Source: Spirochaetaceae bacterium (GTDB lineage Bacteria; Spirochaetota; Spirochaetia; Treponematales; Treponemataceae). From it: 64,000 nucleotides of DNA. This document shows, piece after piece, positions 44,283-53,143 of the stretch. A program made the position numbers and the translations under genes. The notes beneath the pieces are model-generated. The model was given only the letters and a program-made list of their open reading frames with translations. It was not told where the DNA came from and did no database searches. The stretch's first letter is position 1; the number at the start of each line of letters is the position of its first letter. The DNA is taken from positions 1 through 64,000 of the forward strand of contig JAGAAX010000036.1 in NCBI GenBank assembly GCA_017614995.1. The letters are read 5' to 3'.

Positions 44283-45164
44283 TCAGTTTTTCTTAAAAAT
44301 CTTCTTGATTTTTCTTTTAATGCGTAAAATCAAGCGCTCTAGTTTTGTATAGCGGTCTAAATGCTTTGCACCGCCCATTTTAAGCCATTTTCTGTAGTAA
44401 TTTTCCCACTGCTCATTGTAGAGACCGTTCCAAAATTTTGGCTGACCGACTGCATGAATAATCGAAGTTATTCCGGCATTTTTTTCTATGTCTTTAGGTA
44501 AAGTGCTGTATTTGTTATAGTCTAACTTTTCATATTGCACTTTTTTCTGTTGAAAAATCACAGAAATAACAGCTTCTTCCGGTAGATATAAAGCCGGTGC
44601 ATACCGCTCAGTAAGTTTTATACACTCCGCATAAATTTCCTTATAATTTTTAAATGTATCAAACAACACAAAAAAACAACACGAAATTGCAGAACCTAAC
44701 AAATCAAAAGAGTGGATATCTTCAAGACAATTCGGTTCAAAATACATTTTATTATTGAATTTTGCACCGAGCATTACGTCTGAAATGAATTTAGCATCAA
44801 ATTTATTTTTAATTCTTATATCAGAAATATCTTTAGTTATTACAAAATCATAATCTGACCATATTACAGTCTGATATTCCTCAAGCAGGCGGAAACATTC
44901 ATACTTGCAGAACACAAATGGACTGAAATAGTGCAGTATTTCATCACTGAAATTGTCTGTATGTTGAAAAGGTGACTCATATTTGATAAATCTTGTAGGA
45001 AAAATGCTGTTTATAAGCTTCTGCTGTGAAAGAGGAATGTCGTCATAAAAAATAACCAGTTCATCTGCAATGTCAGGGCATTTATCTGCAATATTTAAAG
45101 CCAAAACAGCCATTGCAGGATATTGCTTTGAAGTGCCGCCTGTCACTATGGCTGTTTTTTTCAT
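44283..45164 (-). CDS. Putative GT8-like glycosyltransferase
   Basis: 293 aa, soluble. AIVTGGTSKQYPAMAVLALNI at the start, the acidic IWSDYDFVITKDI segment (about 97-109) with its DxD, and SIIHAVGQPKFWNGLYNEQW near the end match the layout of GT8 lipopolysaccharide-type glycosyltransferases (a His before a KxW-like motif). The basic C-terminal tail suggests membrane association. It is coupled to the GT2 gene upstream by ATGA overlap. Family assignment is moderate. Confidence 0.65.
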   Translation of the reverse strand: MKKTAIVTGGTSKQYPAMAVLALNIADKCPDIADELVIFYDDIPLSQQKLINSIFPTRFIKYESPFQHTDNFSDEILHYFSPFVFCKYECFRLLEEYQTVIWSDYDFVITKDISDIRIKNKFDAKFISDVMLGAKFNNKMYFEPNCLEDIHSFDLLGSAISCCFFVLFDTFKNYKEIYAECIKLTERYAPALYLPEEAVISVIFQQKKVQYEKLDYNKYSTLPKDIEKNAGITSIIHAVGQPKFWNGLYNEQWENYYRKWLKMGGAKHLDRYTKLERLILRIKRKIKKIFKKN

Positions 45165-46264
45165 TTATTGATTCCTTTCTTTACGAGCTGTGCTACTTTT
45201 CTGATTGGGGCTGTTATTTTCCAGCTTAAACTGTTTTCATAAGTTTCTCTTTGAACTTCAAGAAAATCATCAAGAAGCTGCACATTGTTAAAAAGCGCTG
45301 AAAAATCTTTGTACTGAAAACCATATAATTTATAGAGAAGTTCCTGATGATTGTCAGCACTGAGAAAAGCTATTAATGTTCTAAAGCCCCAGACAGGAAG
45401 CAGCCTGTTGTCTTTTGAATCAAGCGCCAGACGCGCCAAAAAATATGGAATTGTCTCTGCTGTAGGTTCGCCGTATTTTGTCAGCATTTCACCAAAAATG
45501 TCTTTCAATTTTTCCGGAGTTTTGATGCCCTTCAAAAAAAAGTCGAGTGCAAACGGTGTTTCAATTTCAATTCGCTTATAAGCTTTTACGTTATTGCTGC
45601 TCATGTGTCCGTTGCTGTCGGTCGGTACCCTGTAATAAGTTTTTGCTTCTGGCAGAAATGCACAGTTGCCCTGAAGTAAAAGCTGAATATGCATTATGAA
45701 GTCTTGATGCTGGTGTATGCCGCAGTCAAGTGGAAATATTTTTTTGGCAGCTTTTCTATTTATGATCATTCCTGGAGAAGAAAGTCCGTTGCCATGCAGA
45801 AAAAGATTTTTCAAAATTTCGTTATTGGTAGGAAAAGGCTCTTTTAGCTGGCGGATTGATTCATTCAAAATTTTACCGTCATCATCAACTGGTATAATCT
45901 GCGGATAAAAGACCGTAAAATTTTCGCCGTTCAAATTGATGAATTTTACAAATTCTTCAAGAAAATGGACATCAAAAAAATCATCAGAACCGAGAAACGT
46001 AATAAAATCGCCGCGGGCATGACTGAAAGCTTCGTTAAGTGTTGAATTTAAGCCCTTGTTGAATTTGTTCTGAAAAAAGAAAAGCCTTTTGTCTTTTATA
46101 CTCTGAATCTTTTCAGCAGTTTTGTCAGTCGAGCAGTCATCAACGATAATAAGCTCAAAATTCGTGTAAGTTTGAGACAGTATGCTGTTTATGCCTTCCT
46201 CTATAAAATTCTGATGATTATATGAAGCGATTAAAATGCTGATTAACGGTTTTTTCTCTTTCAT
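45161..46264 (-). CDS. GT2-family glycosyltransferase
   Basis: 367 aa. LISILIASYNHQNFIEEGINSIL, IIVDDCSTDKT and ITFLGSDDFF are the nucleotide-sugar and metal-site blocks of GT2 enzymes. A C-terminal extension of about 150 residues ends in WKITAPIRKVAQL, a short amphipathic motif common in surface-glycan GT2 proteins. AGGGC precedes the ATG. Donor unknown. Confidence 0.88.
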   Translation of the reverse strand: MKEKKPLISILIASYNHQNFIEEGINSILSQTYTNFELIIVDDCSTDKTAEKIQSIKDKRLFFFQNKFNKGLNSTLNEAFSHARGDFITFLGSDDFFDVHFLEEFVKFINLNGENFTVFYPQIIPVDDDGKILNESIRQLKEPFPTNNEILKNLFLHGNGLSSPGMIINRKAAKKIFPLDCGIHQHQDFIMHIQLLLQGNCAFLPEAKTYYRVPTDSNGHMSSNNVKAYKRIEIETPFALDFFLKGIKTPEKLKDIFGEMLTKYGEPTAETIPYFLARLALDSKDNRLLPVWGFRTLIAFLSADNHQELLYKLYGFQYKDFSALFNNVQLLDDFLEVQRETYENSLSWKITAPIRKVAQLVKKGINK

Positions 46265-46279
46265 TTTGCCCTAAAATGC

Positions 46280-47383
46280 TTAAAACTTATTTACAACATC
46301 GATGATATAGTCGATTTCTTCCTGCTTTAAAGCCTGATTCAACGGCAGGCTTAATTCTTCTCTGTGAATCTTTTCAGTGATAGGATAGCTCTTGCCATAC
46401 CATTCTACATCAGAATAACATGTTTGCTGATGGGGCGCAATCGGATAATGAATCATTGTATGGATTCCGTTGTCCGCTAGATATTTCTGAAATTTATTGC
46501 GTTGGGCGCAAAGAACAGGATAAATATGAAAAATGTTGTCTGTGCTGTCAATCAACGGAAGTTTTATCTTTGGATTAACGATTTTTTCATTGTATTGGCG
46601 CGCTATTGCCTTGCGGCAGTCATTTTCTCTGTCAAGGTATTTTAATTTTACAGAAAGAACGGCAGCATTTGTCTCGTCAAGACGGCTGTTTCTTCCGCGG
46701 AATTTGAACACGTATTTCTTTGACTGACCGTAATTTGCCAGAGAGCGGACACATTCTGCTATGTCCGGGTTGTCTGTTGTAACACAGCCTGCATCGCCGA
46801 ATGCACCTAGATTTTTGCCGGGATAAAAGCTGTGTCCGGCTGCATTGCCCAAAGAGCCGGTTCTTTTAGCACCGAAAGTGCAGCCCTGAGCCTGAGCGTT
46901 ATCCTCGATAATCAATAGATTATGCTTTTTTGCAATCTCAGCGATTTTTTCTGTATAAGAGCATCTGCCGTAAAGGTGAACCAACAAAATTGCGCGTGTC
47001 TTTTCTGTTATTGCCTCTTCAATTTTAGAATCATCAATCTGAAAAGTGTCAAGCCGCGGTTCAACTGGAACTGCTTTCAGATTATTCTCTGTCACAGAAA
47101 GAATCGAAGCAATATAAGTGTTTGCAGGTACAATCACCTCATCGCCGTCATGCAGCAGCCCAAGCTCTTTATAAGCGCGGAAAATCAAGATAAGCGCATC
47201 AAGACCGTTTGCACAGCCTATGCAATATTTTGTTCCGATGTATGTGCTGTATTCTTTCTCAAACAGCTCGTTCGCTTTGCCCTGAAGATACCAGCCTGAA
47301 TCGATAACATTAGTTACAGCCTGTGTAAGCTCATCTTTGTGAAGTTCAGTTATTGCTTTTAGCGAAAGATACGGAATCGTCAT
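46280..47383 (-). CDS. DegT/DnrJ-family sugar aminotransferase (FdtB/QdtB-like)
   Basis: PLP-dependent aminotransferase of 367 aa that would convert a dTDP-3-keto-6-deoxyhexose to the 3-amino sugar. The PLP-binding Lys190 is in FYPGKNLGAFGD, Asp161 in IIEDNAQAQG contacts the ring nitrogen, and PANTYIASILSV is the substrate-side block. FdtB/QdtB assignment rests on the adjacent FdtA/QdtA-like genes, which supply exactly this substrate, and on overall sequence style. AAGGA precedes the ATG. Confidence 0.88.
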   Translation of the reverse strand: MTIPYLSLKAITELHKDELTQAVTNVIDSGWYLQGKANELFEKEYSTYIGTKYCIGCANGLDALILIFRAYKELGLLHDGDEVIVPANTYIASILSVTENNLKAVPVEPRLDTFQIDDSKIEEAITEKTRAILLVHLYGRCSYTEKIAEIAKKHNLLIIEDNAQAQGCTFGAKRTGSLGNAAGHSFYPGKNLGAFGDAGCVTTDNPDIAECVRSLANYGQSKKYVFKFRGRNSRLDETNAAVLSVKLKYLDRENDCRKAIARQYNEKIVNPKIKLPLIDSTDNIFHIYPVLCAQRNKFQKYLADNGIHTMIHYPIAPHQQTCYSDVEWYGKSYPITEKIHREELSLPLNQALKQEEIDYIIDVVNKF

Positions 47384-47405
47384 CGTTTTTCCTTTAGAAG
47401 TTGCA

Positions 47406-47834
47406 TCAGTTTTTGCGGTACTCTATAAAGTCATTATAGCTTCTAATATAGTCTTTTTCATCATAAATTTCAGATGCAAATACAAGACAGACAGAACCGG
47501 AAGAGAAATTCTGCTCGGCTGCCCAAATTCCAGGCGGAATGTGAAGCCCGTAAAAAGGGCGGTTAAGCTGCACAGTGCGGCGCACAGAGCCGTCGTCCAT
47601 AAAAACTTCAAAAGCACCTGAAGCTGCAATCAAAAACTGGTGGCATTCCCTGTGGGCGTGCGCGCCGCGCGATTCACCGCCCGGAATGTCGTAGAGATAA
47701 AAGACACGCTTAATGTCAAAAGGCAGATGAATCTGGTTCTGAATTACTGTTAAATTCCCCTGTTCATGGTGATGCTTCGGCAGTTCGATGATGTTGCAGT
47801 CGTAGACAGTCGGCTTATTGTTTGAATATGTCAT
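47406..47834 (-). CDS. FdtA/QdtA-like sugar 3,4-ketoisomerase, copy with HAH motif
   Basis: 142 aa cupin from ATG 47834, whose ATGA overlaps the stop of the paralogue upstream; the open frame runs 10 codons further. It should move the keto group of dTDP-4-keto-6-deoxyglucose from C4 to C3. Both active-site histidines of the family are kept (His59 and His61 in RGAHAHREC). FDIKRVFYLYDIPGGE and YGLHIPPGIWAAEQNF are the other conserved blocks. It directly precedes the aminotransferase gene. Confidence 0.88.
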   Translation of the reverse strand: MTYSNNKPTVYDCNIIELPKHHHEQGNLTVIQNQIHLPFDIKRVFYLYDIPGGESRGAHAHRECHQFLIAASGAFEVFMDDGSVRRTVQLNRPFYGLHIPPGIWAAEQNFSSGSVCLVFASEIYDEKDYIRSYNDFIEYRKN

Positions 47835-48247
47835 TTTGTGTCCTTTTGCGTTGCAAGGCTGCAAAATTCGCTGTAATCTCGCAAATAGTCGTTTTCATTA
47901 TATTCTGTGGAAGCAACAACCAAAGCCAGCGCATTTGTAGAAAAATTGAGCATCTGCCGCCAATAAAGCCGCGGAATATAAAGCCCGTAATAAGAGCGGT
48001 TAAGCGAAAATGTTTCTTTTCCGCCGTTTCCGTCATCAAGCACAACATCAAAGCTGCCTGAAAGGGCAACAACAAATTCGCAGTTCTCTTTGTAGGCATG
48101 ACCGCCGCGTGTTTCTCCGCCCGGCACGTCATAAATCCAATAAGACCGCTTTATTTCAAATGGAACATGCTTTGATGTTTCAAAAAAAGAGAGATTGCCT
48201 CTTACGTCGGTAATTTTTGGCAGATTTATTATTTCAGGCTTATTCAT
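47831..48247 (-). CDS. FdtA/QdtA-like protein, copy with HAY motif
   Basis: 138 aa cupin, paralogue of the downstream gene with the same blocks: DVRGNLSFFE, FEIKRSYWIYDVPGGE and YYGLYIPRLYWRQM. In the active site it reads RGGHAYKEN, keeping His50 but with Tyr52 where the paralogue has the second His. It may give a different stereochemical outcome, act as a partner subunit, or have changed function. Its start overlaps the acyltransferase stop by eight bases. Confidence 0.85.
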   Translation of the reverse strand: MNKPEIINLPKITDVRGNLSFFETSKHVPFEIKRSYWIYDVPGGETRGGHAYKENCEFVVALSGSFDVVLDDGNGGKETFSLNRSYYGLYIPRLYWRQMLNFSTNALALVVASTEYNENDYLRDYSEFCSLATQKDTK

Positions 48248-49310
48248 GCGCGGCCTTCTTTTGGGTTAGGCAAGTTGTTATCCGCCTTACAAGCAGAAAA
48301 TCCATTACATAAGCTGCACATGTCGTAAAAAGCAGATAGAACGCAAAGAACAGGAACGGTTTCTCGGAATAAAACTGTGCCGGCACTATATAGCAGGCAA
48401 GATTCTGACAGAAAAGGTGTATCATATAAAATGAAAAGCTGACGCTTCCGAGCGAGACAAGCAGCTTAGAACCTGCAATTCTTGAGATTATTCCCTTGTT
48501 ATCGCCTAATGCAAAAACCAAGATTATTAACGCACATGCCGGAGCATAAAGAAAGACATACTGATATTTTATTGGAATGTGCTTTCTTATAAGCCACGAA
48601 AAAATAAGAACTGCAATTGAAATAATTTCAGCTGCTGTCAGCTGATACGTCTTAAAATCATAAGTTTTCAGCTTTTGATAAAGCAGAAATAACCACGCAC
48701 CTATAAAAAAGTGCAGTAATCGTGTAGGCGGAAAAACATTGAACACGAAATCGTCATAAGCTTTTTGAAAATGTGCAAAAAGCACAAGCGCAATACTTAA
48801 AAGAGCAGACAATACAGCAAGAAGCAGCATCGGATGGCGGCTTTTGAAAATCTTCTTGAAGAAAAACGCAAAGAAAACATAAAGCGAGAACAACGTGCTT
48901 AAATACCACGAAACTCTGTTGAATGCAAAATAGCAGTTTACGTCAGGCACATAAGAATGTAGCAGAAAAATATGCAGAATCAGATTTCTTACAGTCTCTT
49001 TATTCCAGACATAGTTTTTTGCAAAAAGCAGAAGAATTATAATTAGACAAAAAATGTGCATAGGGTAAAGCTTAAAAAAGCGCTTTTTTAGAAACGGCAC
49101 CGGCTTAAAATCGTCATTTTTCATTTTTTCAGCAAAACCGCATGAAAGCGAAAAGCCGCTCAAAATGAAAAAGAACGTAACCGCCGCCGTCGTGTCAAAA
49201 AACAAAGCTTTGCCAGCCATTTCACCTGCATAAGGCGTGGTAAAAATATAATGTCCGCAGCAAATCAAAACAGCAAAAACAAAACGCAATCCGTTAAGGC
49301 TTTTAATCAT
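48240..49310 (-). CDS. Acyltransferase 3 family membrane protein
   Basis: 356 aa, about ten hydrophobic helices. SLNGLRFVFAVLICCGHY with the conserved Arg and His, AVTFFFILSGFSLSCGF and FLKKRFFKLYPMHIFCL are the defining blocks of acyltransferase 3 proteins. It would acylate a surface sugar. It overlaps the ABC ATPase stop upstream and the ketoisomerase start downstream, so it is embedded in one transcript. Confidence 0.87.
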   Translation of the reverse strand: MIKSLNGLRFVFAVLICCGHYIFTTPYAGEMAGKALFFDTTAAVTFFFILSGFSLSCGFAEKMKNDDFKPVPFLKKRFFKLYPMHIFCLIIILLLFAKNYVWNKETVRNLILHIFLLHSYVPDVNCYFAFNRVSWYLSTLFSLYVFFAFFFKKIFKSRHPMLLLAVLSALLSIALVLFAHFQKAYDDFVFNVFPPTRLLHFFIGAWLFLLYQKLKTYDFKTYQLTAAEIISIAVLIFSWLIRKHIPIKYQYVFLYAPACALIILVFALGDNKGIISRIAGSKLLVSLGSVSFSFYMIHLFCQNLACYIVPAQFYSEKPFLFFAFYLLFTTCAAYVMDFLLVRRITTCLTQKKAAHE

Positions 49311-50556
49311 GTGTCACCTTCCAATGAAGTGAAGTATATATGTCACCCTGACGGGAAGAACTTTCACCTAAAATCTTAAATGGCAGCATTACAGTCTGAA
49401 ACGGAACAATCTCTTTCTCGTTGAAAATTCCTACATGCAGGTCTATATAATAATCACCGCTTTTCAGCAGATACAAAGGAAGTTCAACAGAAAAGCGGTT
49501 AAAGCCTGTCTGAATATCGAGCTCATCATCCATTTCTTTGAGCCATGTGATAAAAACTGTTGAATTATCAGCACGCTTTACTGCAACACAAAAATTGAGC
49601 ATAGAATGTACGTCTTTTATTTCTGCTTCAATATTGCAAGAAACAGAATTGTCTGTATGAAGAAATTCTGTTGTTTTTTTGCCGTTGTTCAAAAAATAGA
49701 TGCGTTTAGGCGTAAAGTTTTTGTCTTTTATGCTTCCGTCAGATTTCCATTCGTCGTTAGTATCTGCCGCTGTTTCAGGGCGCAGATATTGAGAAACTAC
49801 TTTTTCAATGTTGTCATTATGATAAATCAACCGGCCTTTTTCAAGAATTATGCCCGAAGTGCAGAGCCTTTGTACGGCTTCCATCTGGTGACTTACAAAA
49901 AGAATAGTGCGGCCTTCAGAAACGCTCAGTTCATTCATTTTGCCGATTGCTTTTTTCTGAAAAGACGCATCTCCGACAGCAAGAACTTCATCTGCAATGA
50001 GAATTTCTGAATTAAGGTGTGCAGCGACCGCAAAAGCAAGACGCACATACATTCCGCTTGAATATCTTTTTACAGGTGTGTCTATGTGGTGTTCTATTTC
50101 GCTGAATGCAATTATTTCATCTAATTTTGCGTCAATTTCTTTGCGGCTCATGCCGAGAATCGCGCCGTTAAGGTAGATGTTCTCTCTGCCGGTCAGCTCG
50201 CCATGAAAGCCGGTGCCGACTTCAAGAAGGCTTGCAATTCTGCCTTTGATTTTTATGCTGCCTTCTGTCGGTGCTGTTATGCGGCTTAAAATCTTTAAAA
50301 GAGTAGACTTTCCTGCGCCATTTTTGCCGATTATGCCTACGCGGTCGCCCTGATGAATGTCTAATGAAATGTCTTTTAAAGCCCAGAAGCCGTCCGGTGT
50401 GGCTTCATAATCTTTGGCTGTAAGCATAGAATGTGGGTCGTCTTTTCCGCGTTTTAACGCAAACCAAGTCTGAATATCGCGGTAAAGAGAGCCGTTATTG
50501 ATTACACCAAGATTATAATATTTTGAAAGATGCTCTATTTGAATAACTTTATTCAT
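49303..50556 (-). CDS. wzt: ABC-type polysaccharide exporter, ATPase with C-terminal domain (Wzt-like)
   Basis: 417 aa. The nucleotide-binding domain has Walker A GKNGAGKST (77-85), the signature RYSSGMYVRLAFAVA and Walker B LIADEVLAVGD. A C-terminal beta domain (about 265-417) is of the Wzt type that binds the O-antigen or its end group before export. ATPase and carbohydrate-binding domain on one chain fit ABC-dependent polysaccharide export. Its permease is at 28497-29375. Confidence 0.92.
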   Translation of the reverse strand: MNKVIQIEHLSKYYNLGVINNGSLYRDIQTWFALKRGKDDPHSMLTAKDYEATPDGFWALKDISLDIHQGDRVGIIGKNGAGKSTLLKILSRITAPTEGSIKIKGRIASLLEVGTGFHGELTGRENIYLNGAILGMSRKEIDAKLDEIIAFSEIEHHIDTPVKRYSSGMYVRLAFAVAAHLNSEILIADEVLAVGDASFQKKAIGKMNELSVSEGRTILFVSHQMEAVQRLCTSGIILEKGRLIYHNDNIEKVVSQYLRPETAADTNDEWKSDGSIKDKNFTPKRIYFLNNGKKTTEFLHTDNSVSCNIEAEIKDVHSMLNFCVAVKRADNSTVFITWLKEMDDELDIQTGFNRFSVELPLYLLKSGDYYIDLHVGIFNEKEIVPFQTVMLPFKILGESSSRQGDIYTSLHWKVTHD

Positions 50557-52094
50557 AATGTCAAATTTACGCTCATAAATACAAGATAAAACTGAAGAAA
50601 AATTTCTGTTACGAATACTGCTTTTTCTACATTTCTGGTTGTGACAAATATTCTATTACGAAAAAGAAATAGTATCAATGGAAAAATCGGCAAAAAATAT
50701 CTGCCCTGAACACCGTCGATGCTGGTCGCATTAAGCGGAGTCCATATTACAAGCTCTCCGAACATAGCCAATGCAACTACAAATAGAATAACCAATGCAA
50801 CGCCGAATTTCTGAAATTTTGTCAAAACTTCGCGTTCAGAATTTGCCGTATAGCACACAAGTGCAGAAATAACAAGCACATACAAATGAGCCTGTCTGCA
50901 CCAAACCGGTACTTCCTGCGGCAAACCCATAATAATAGAACCGAATGCCTGCGAAATCCAGTCAGCCCAAGTGTAACGCAAAGTCCAGAGTGCCATATTG
51001 ATGATTCTGCCAGGATTATGAAGCATATCTGTGAGAGACCAGCCTATTTCGCCATTGTACAAAATCTTAGCGTTTGATTCGCCAGACTGTACTGCAATCG
51101 ATGGCAGACTGAACGCAATAATGGCAAGAATTCCAGAAAAGGCAACTGCAAAAGCTGAAAAGAACCATTCTTTTTTTGACGCAAACCGCTTTTGCGGAAT
51201 AAAAAAAGCCAGAAGCGCCAAAGGCCAATAAATCAGCTTGCTCGGCGAAATTAAGACAGAGAATACGCATAAAAGTATAATCTCTTTTAGTTTTGCAGGC
51301 TCTTCGTCAGCCATTGAGTTTATAAGATATGCAAAAAACAAAAAGCTTATTGCAAGAATATAAGCATCAAGCGACAAAGATGCTGCCTGCTGAAGCGTAA
51401 GCGGCAAAAGCCCGCAGGCAAAAATCACAAGCTTGCCGAACGGTACGGTTTTGATTGCAAGCCAGATGCAGAAAATGTAAAACAGCAGATTAAACAGCCT
51501 GCCCAACAAAAAGAGCGGCATAAAATTGAAATGCAGAAGCCTTCCTATTGCAAGACCCAAAGCCTGCGGAATGTACTGCACTGGATTCGGCGTGGAAGGA
51601 ATACGCTGTCTGTCAACTTTTTCAGTTTCTTTAAGAAAAAAAGGATCTTTATATCTAAGAAAAGCAGACTTATTATTGTTTTGAATTTCAAGATTTGAAT
51701 AATCTGCATGGTTTTTGTCCATCAGATGCGGAGACTTGAATTTAAACAGCAGAAAATCAGAATATCTGTACGAGATTTCGTAGTGACCGTATTCGTCCCA
51801 GACTGAAAACGGCGTAATTATAAACATTCTTATAAGCCCGAAACCGAGTGCCATTATAAGCCACGCTTTAGGCAGAGAAAAGTCCTTTTTCCTTGAAACA
51901 AAAAGCAGAAAAAATGAAAAAACAGCCGCAACAAAAAGGGTAGAATAACCAATTATTTTAAAATATGCCTCATTAGAATTCTTTGAACTTTTCGAGATAT
52001 ATAGAGCAATCAGAAAAAGTGCCGTAAAAGCAAAAGAAAGTTCACGTTTATGTGTCTTACACCAATTCCAAAGACTGTCAAATATTCTGATCAT
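50553..52094 (-). CDS. DUF2142-like polytopic membrane protein
   Basis: 513 aa with about twelve hydrophobic helices. The ITPFSVWDEYGHYEISYRY motif early in the chain (an acidic DE followed by a His) and [19 protein letters not shown] near the end are typical of DUF2142 proteins, which look like GT-C enzymes or polysaccharide membrane components. It is paralogous to 54698-56707. Its stop overlaps the ABC ATPase start (ATGA). Confidence 0.75.
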   Translation of the reverse strand: MIRIFDSLWNWCKTHKRELSFAFTALFLIALYISKSSKNSNEAYFKIIGYSTLFVAAVFSFFLLFVSRKKDFSLPKAWLIMALGFGLIRMFIITPFSVWDEYGHYEISYRYSDFLLFKFKSPHLMDKNHADYSNLEIQNNNKSAFLRYKDPFFLKETEKVDRQRIPSTPNPVQYIPQALGLAIGRLLHFNFMPLFLLGRLFNLLFYIFCIWLAIKTVPFGKLVIFACGLLPLTLQQAASLSLDAYILAISFLFFAYLINSMADEEPAKLKEIILLCVFSVLISPSKLIYWPLALLAFFIPQKRFASKKEWFFSAFAVAFSGILAIIAFSLPSIAVQSGESNAKILYNGEIGWSLTDMLHNPGRIINMALWTLRYTWADWISQAFGSIIMGLPQEVPVWCRQAHLYVLVISALVCYTANSEREVLTKFQKFGVALVILFVVALAMFGELVIWTPLNATSIDGVQGRYFLPIFPLILFLFRNRIFVTTRNVEKAVFVTEIFLQFYLVFMSVNLTL

Positions 52095-52129
52095 AAAAAC
52101 CTCATAAAAAAATTTTTTCTACTAAAAGA

Positions 52130-53143
52130 TTATGAAATTTTCCATTTAAGATTATCTTTTTTATAAAATAGTTTTATAATTTTCTTAACAAATTTCTTTG
52201 CCGGATGAAGAAGAACATCGCGGTAAAAACGGTGCAGATAGTATTTTCCTAAATTGTGAATAGGAATATTGAAGAATTCTTCTGAGATTCTGTCAGCAAA
52301 TTCTTTGTTCAGTATTATTTTTTCCGGGTGGTTTATTTCACCAATCTCATATCGCAGGGCATTATTGCTTTTTGATGTAAGATCTGTTGTATGGAGTGCG
52401 TCTTTTGTAAAACCTATATTTGAAATAAGATTTCTGCATGGATTTATGCAGAATCCCATATTCTTTGCGATTGCAAATTCCCACTGATAGTCCCATGCAT
52501 CTATTTCATGGTTTATCATTTCTCTAAAAACACGTTTCCAATAACGGCGTTCTTCAATATGAGGGAAAACCTGCTTAAATTTTCTTGAATGTACAAACTT
52601 TTTATATTCATCAACAGTAATATCAAAAGAGAAATACTTCCATGCTCTCCGCCAGCTTGCCCAGCCCCAGCACTGAGGAATTTTTGCAAAATAATAAGTA
52701 TCTGTTCCGTTAAGCGAAATATCCAGAGGATTATTGCCGGAAAGCTGCATTATGCTTGTTTCGTTTTTGTACTTTAAAAGCAGTTCTTTTGCATATCTAA
52801 AGAAGCTGTCAGAGGGCAGACAGTCATCTTCAAGGATAATGCCGTATTCAACCTGATCAAAGAACCATGTAACAGCATCAGACACAGCTCTTCCGCTGCC
52901 TAAATTTTCCGGGCGGAACAATGTGTGAACTTCGCAGCGCCAGTCAATTGAATCAAGAAGAAATTTCCGCACAGAATGAATAACATCTGATTCGCCCGGT
53001 TTGTAAAATCTAGGCCCGTCAGATTCAAGAAAAAGCTGTGTAGGTTTCTGCTTTCTTATCTGTTCAAAGACTTTTCTTGCTGTTTCAAGTCGGTTGAACG
53101 TCAGAAAGAGAACTGGTACATCAAGTTGCTGATTTTGATTCAT
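52130..53143 (-). CDS. GT-A glycosyltransferase (paralogue of 34194-35147)
   Basis: 337 aa. [52 protein letters not shown] and [14 protein letters not shown] match block by block the gene at 34194. The two differ clearly elsewhere, so probably have distinct substrates. AAAAGGA lies 7 bases before the ATG. It overlaps the preceding FAD oxidoreductase gene by 23 bases. Confidence 0.75.
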   Translation of the reverse strand: MNQNQQLDVPVLFLTFNRLETARKVFEQIRKQKPTQLFLESDGPRFYKPGESDVIHSVRKFLLDSIDWRCEVHTLFRPENLGSGRAVSDAVTWFFDQVEYGIILEDDCLPSDSFFRYAKELLLKYKNETSIMQLSGNNPLDISLNGTDTYYFAKIPQCWGWASWRRAWKYFSFDITVDEYKKFVHSRKFKQVFPHIEERRYWKRVFREMINHEIDAWDYQWEFAIAKNMGFCINPCRNLISNIGFTKDALHTTDLTSKSNNALRYEIGEINHPEKIILNKEFADRISEEFFNIPIHNLGKYYLHRFYRDVLLHPAKKFVKKIIKLFYKKDNLKWKIS

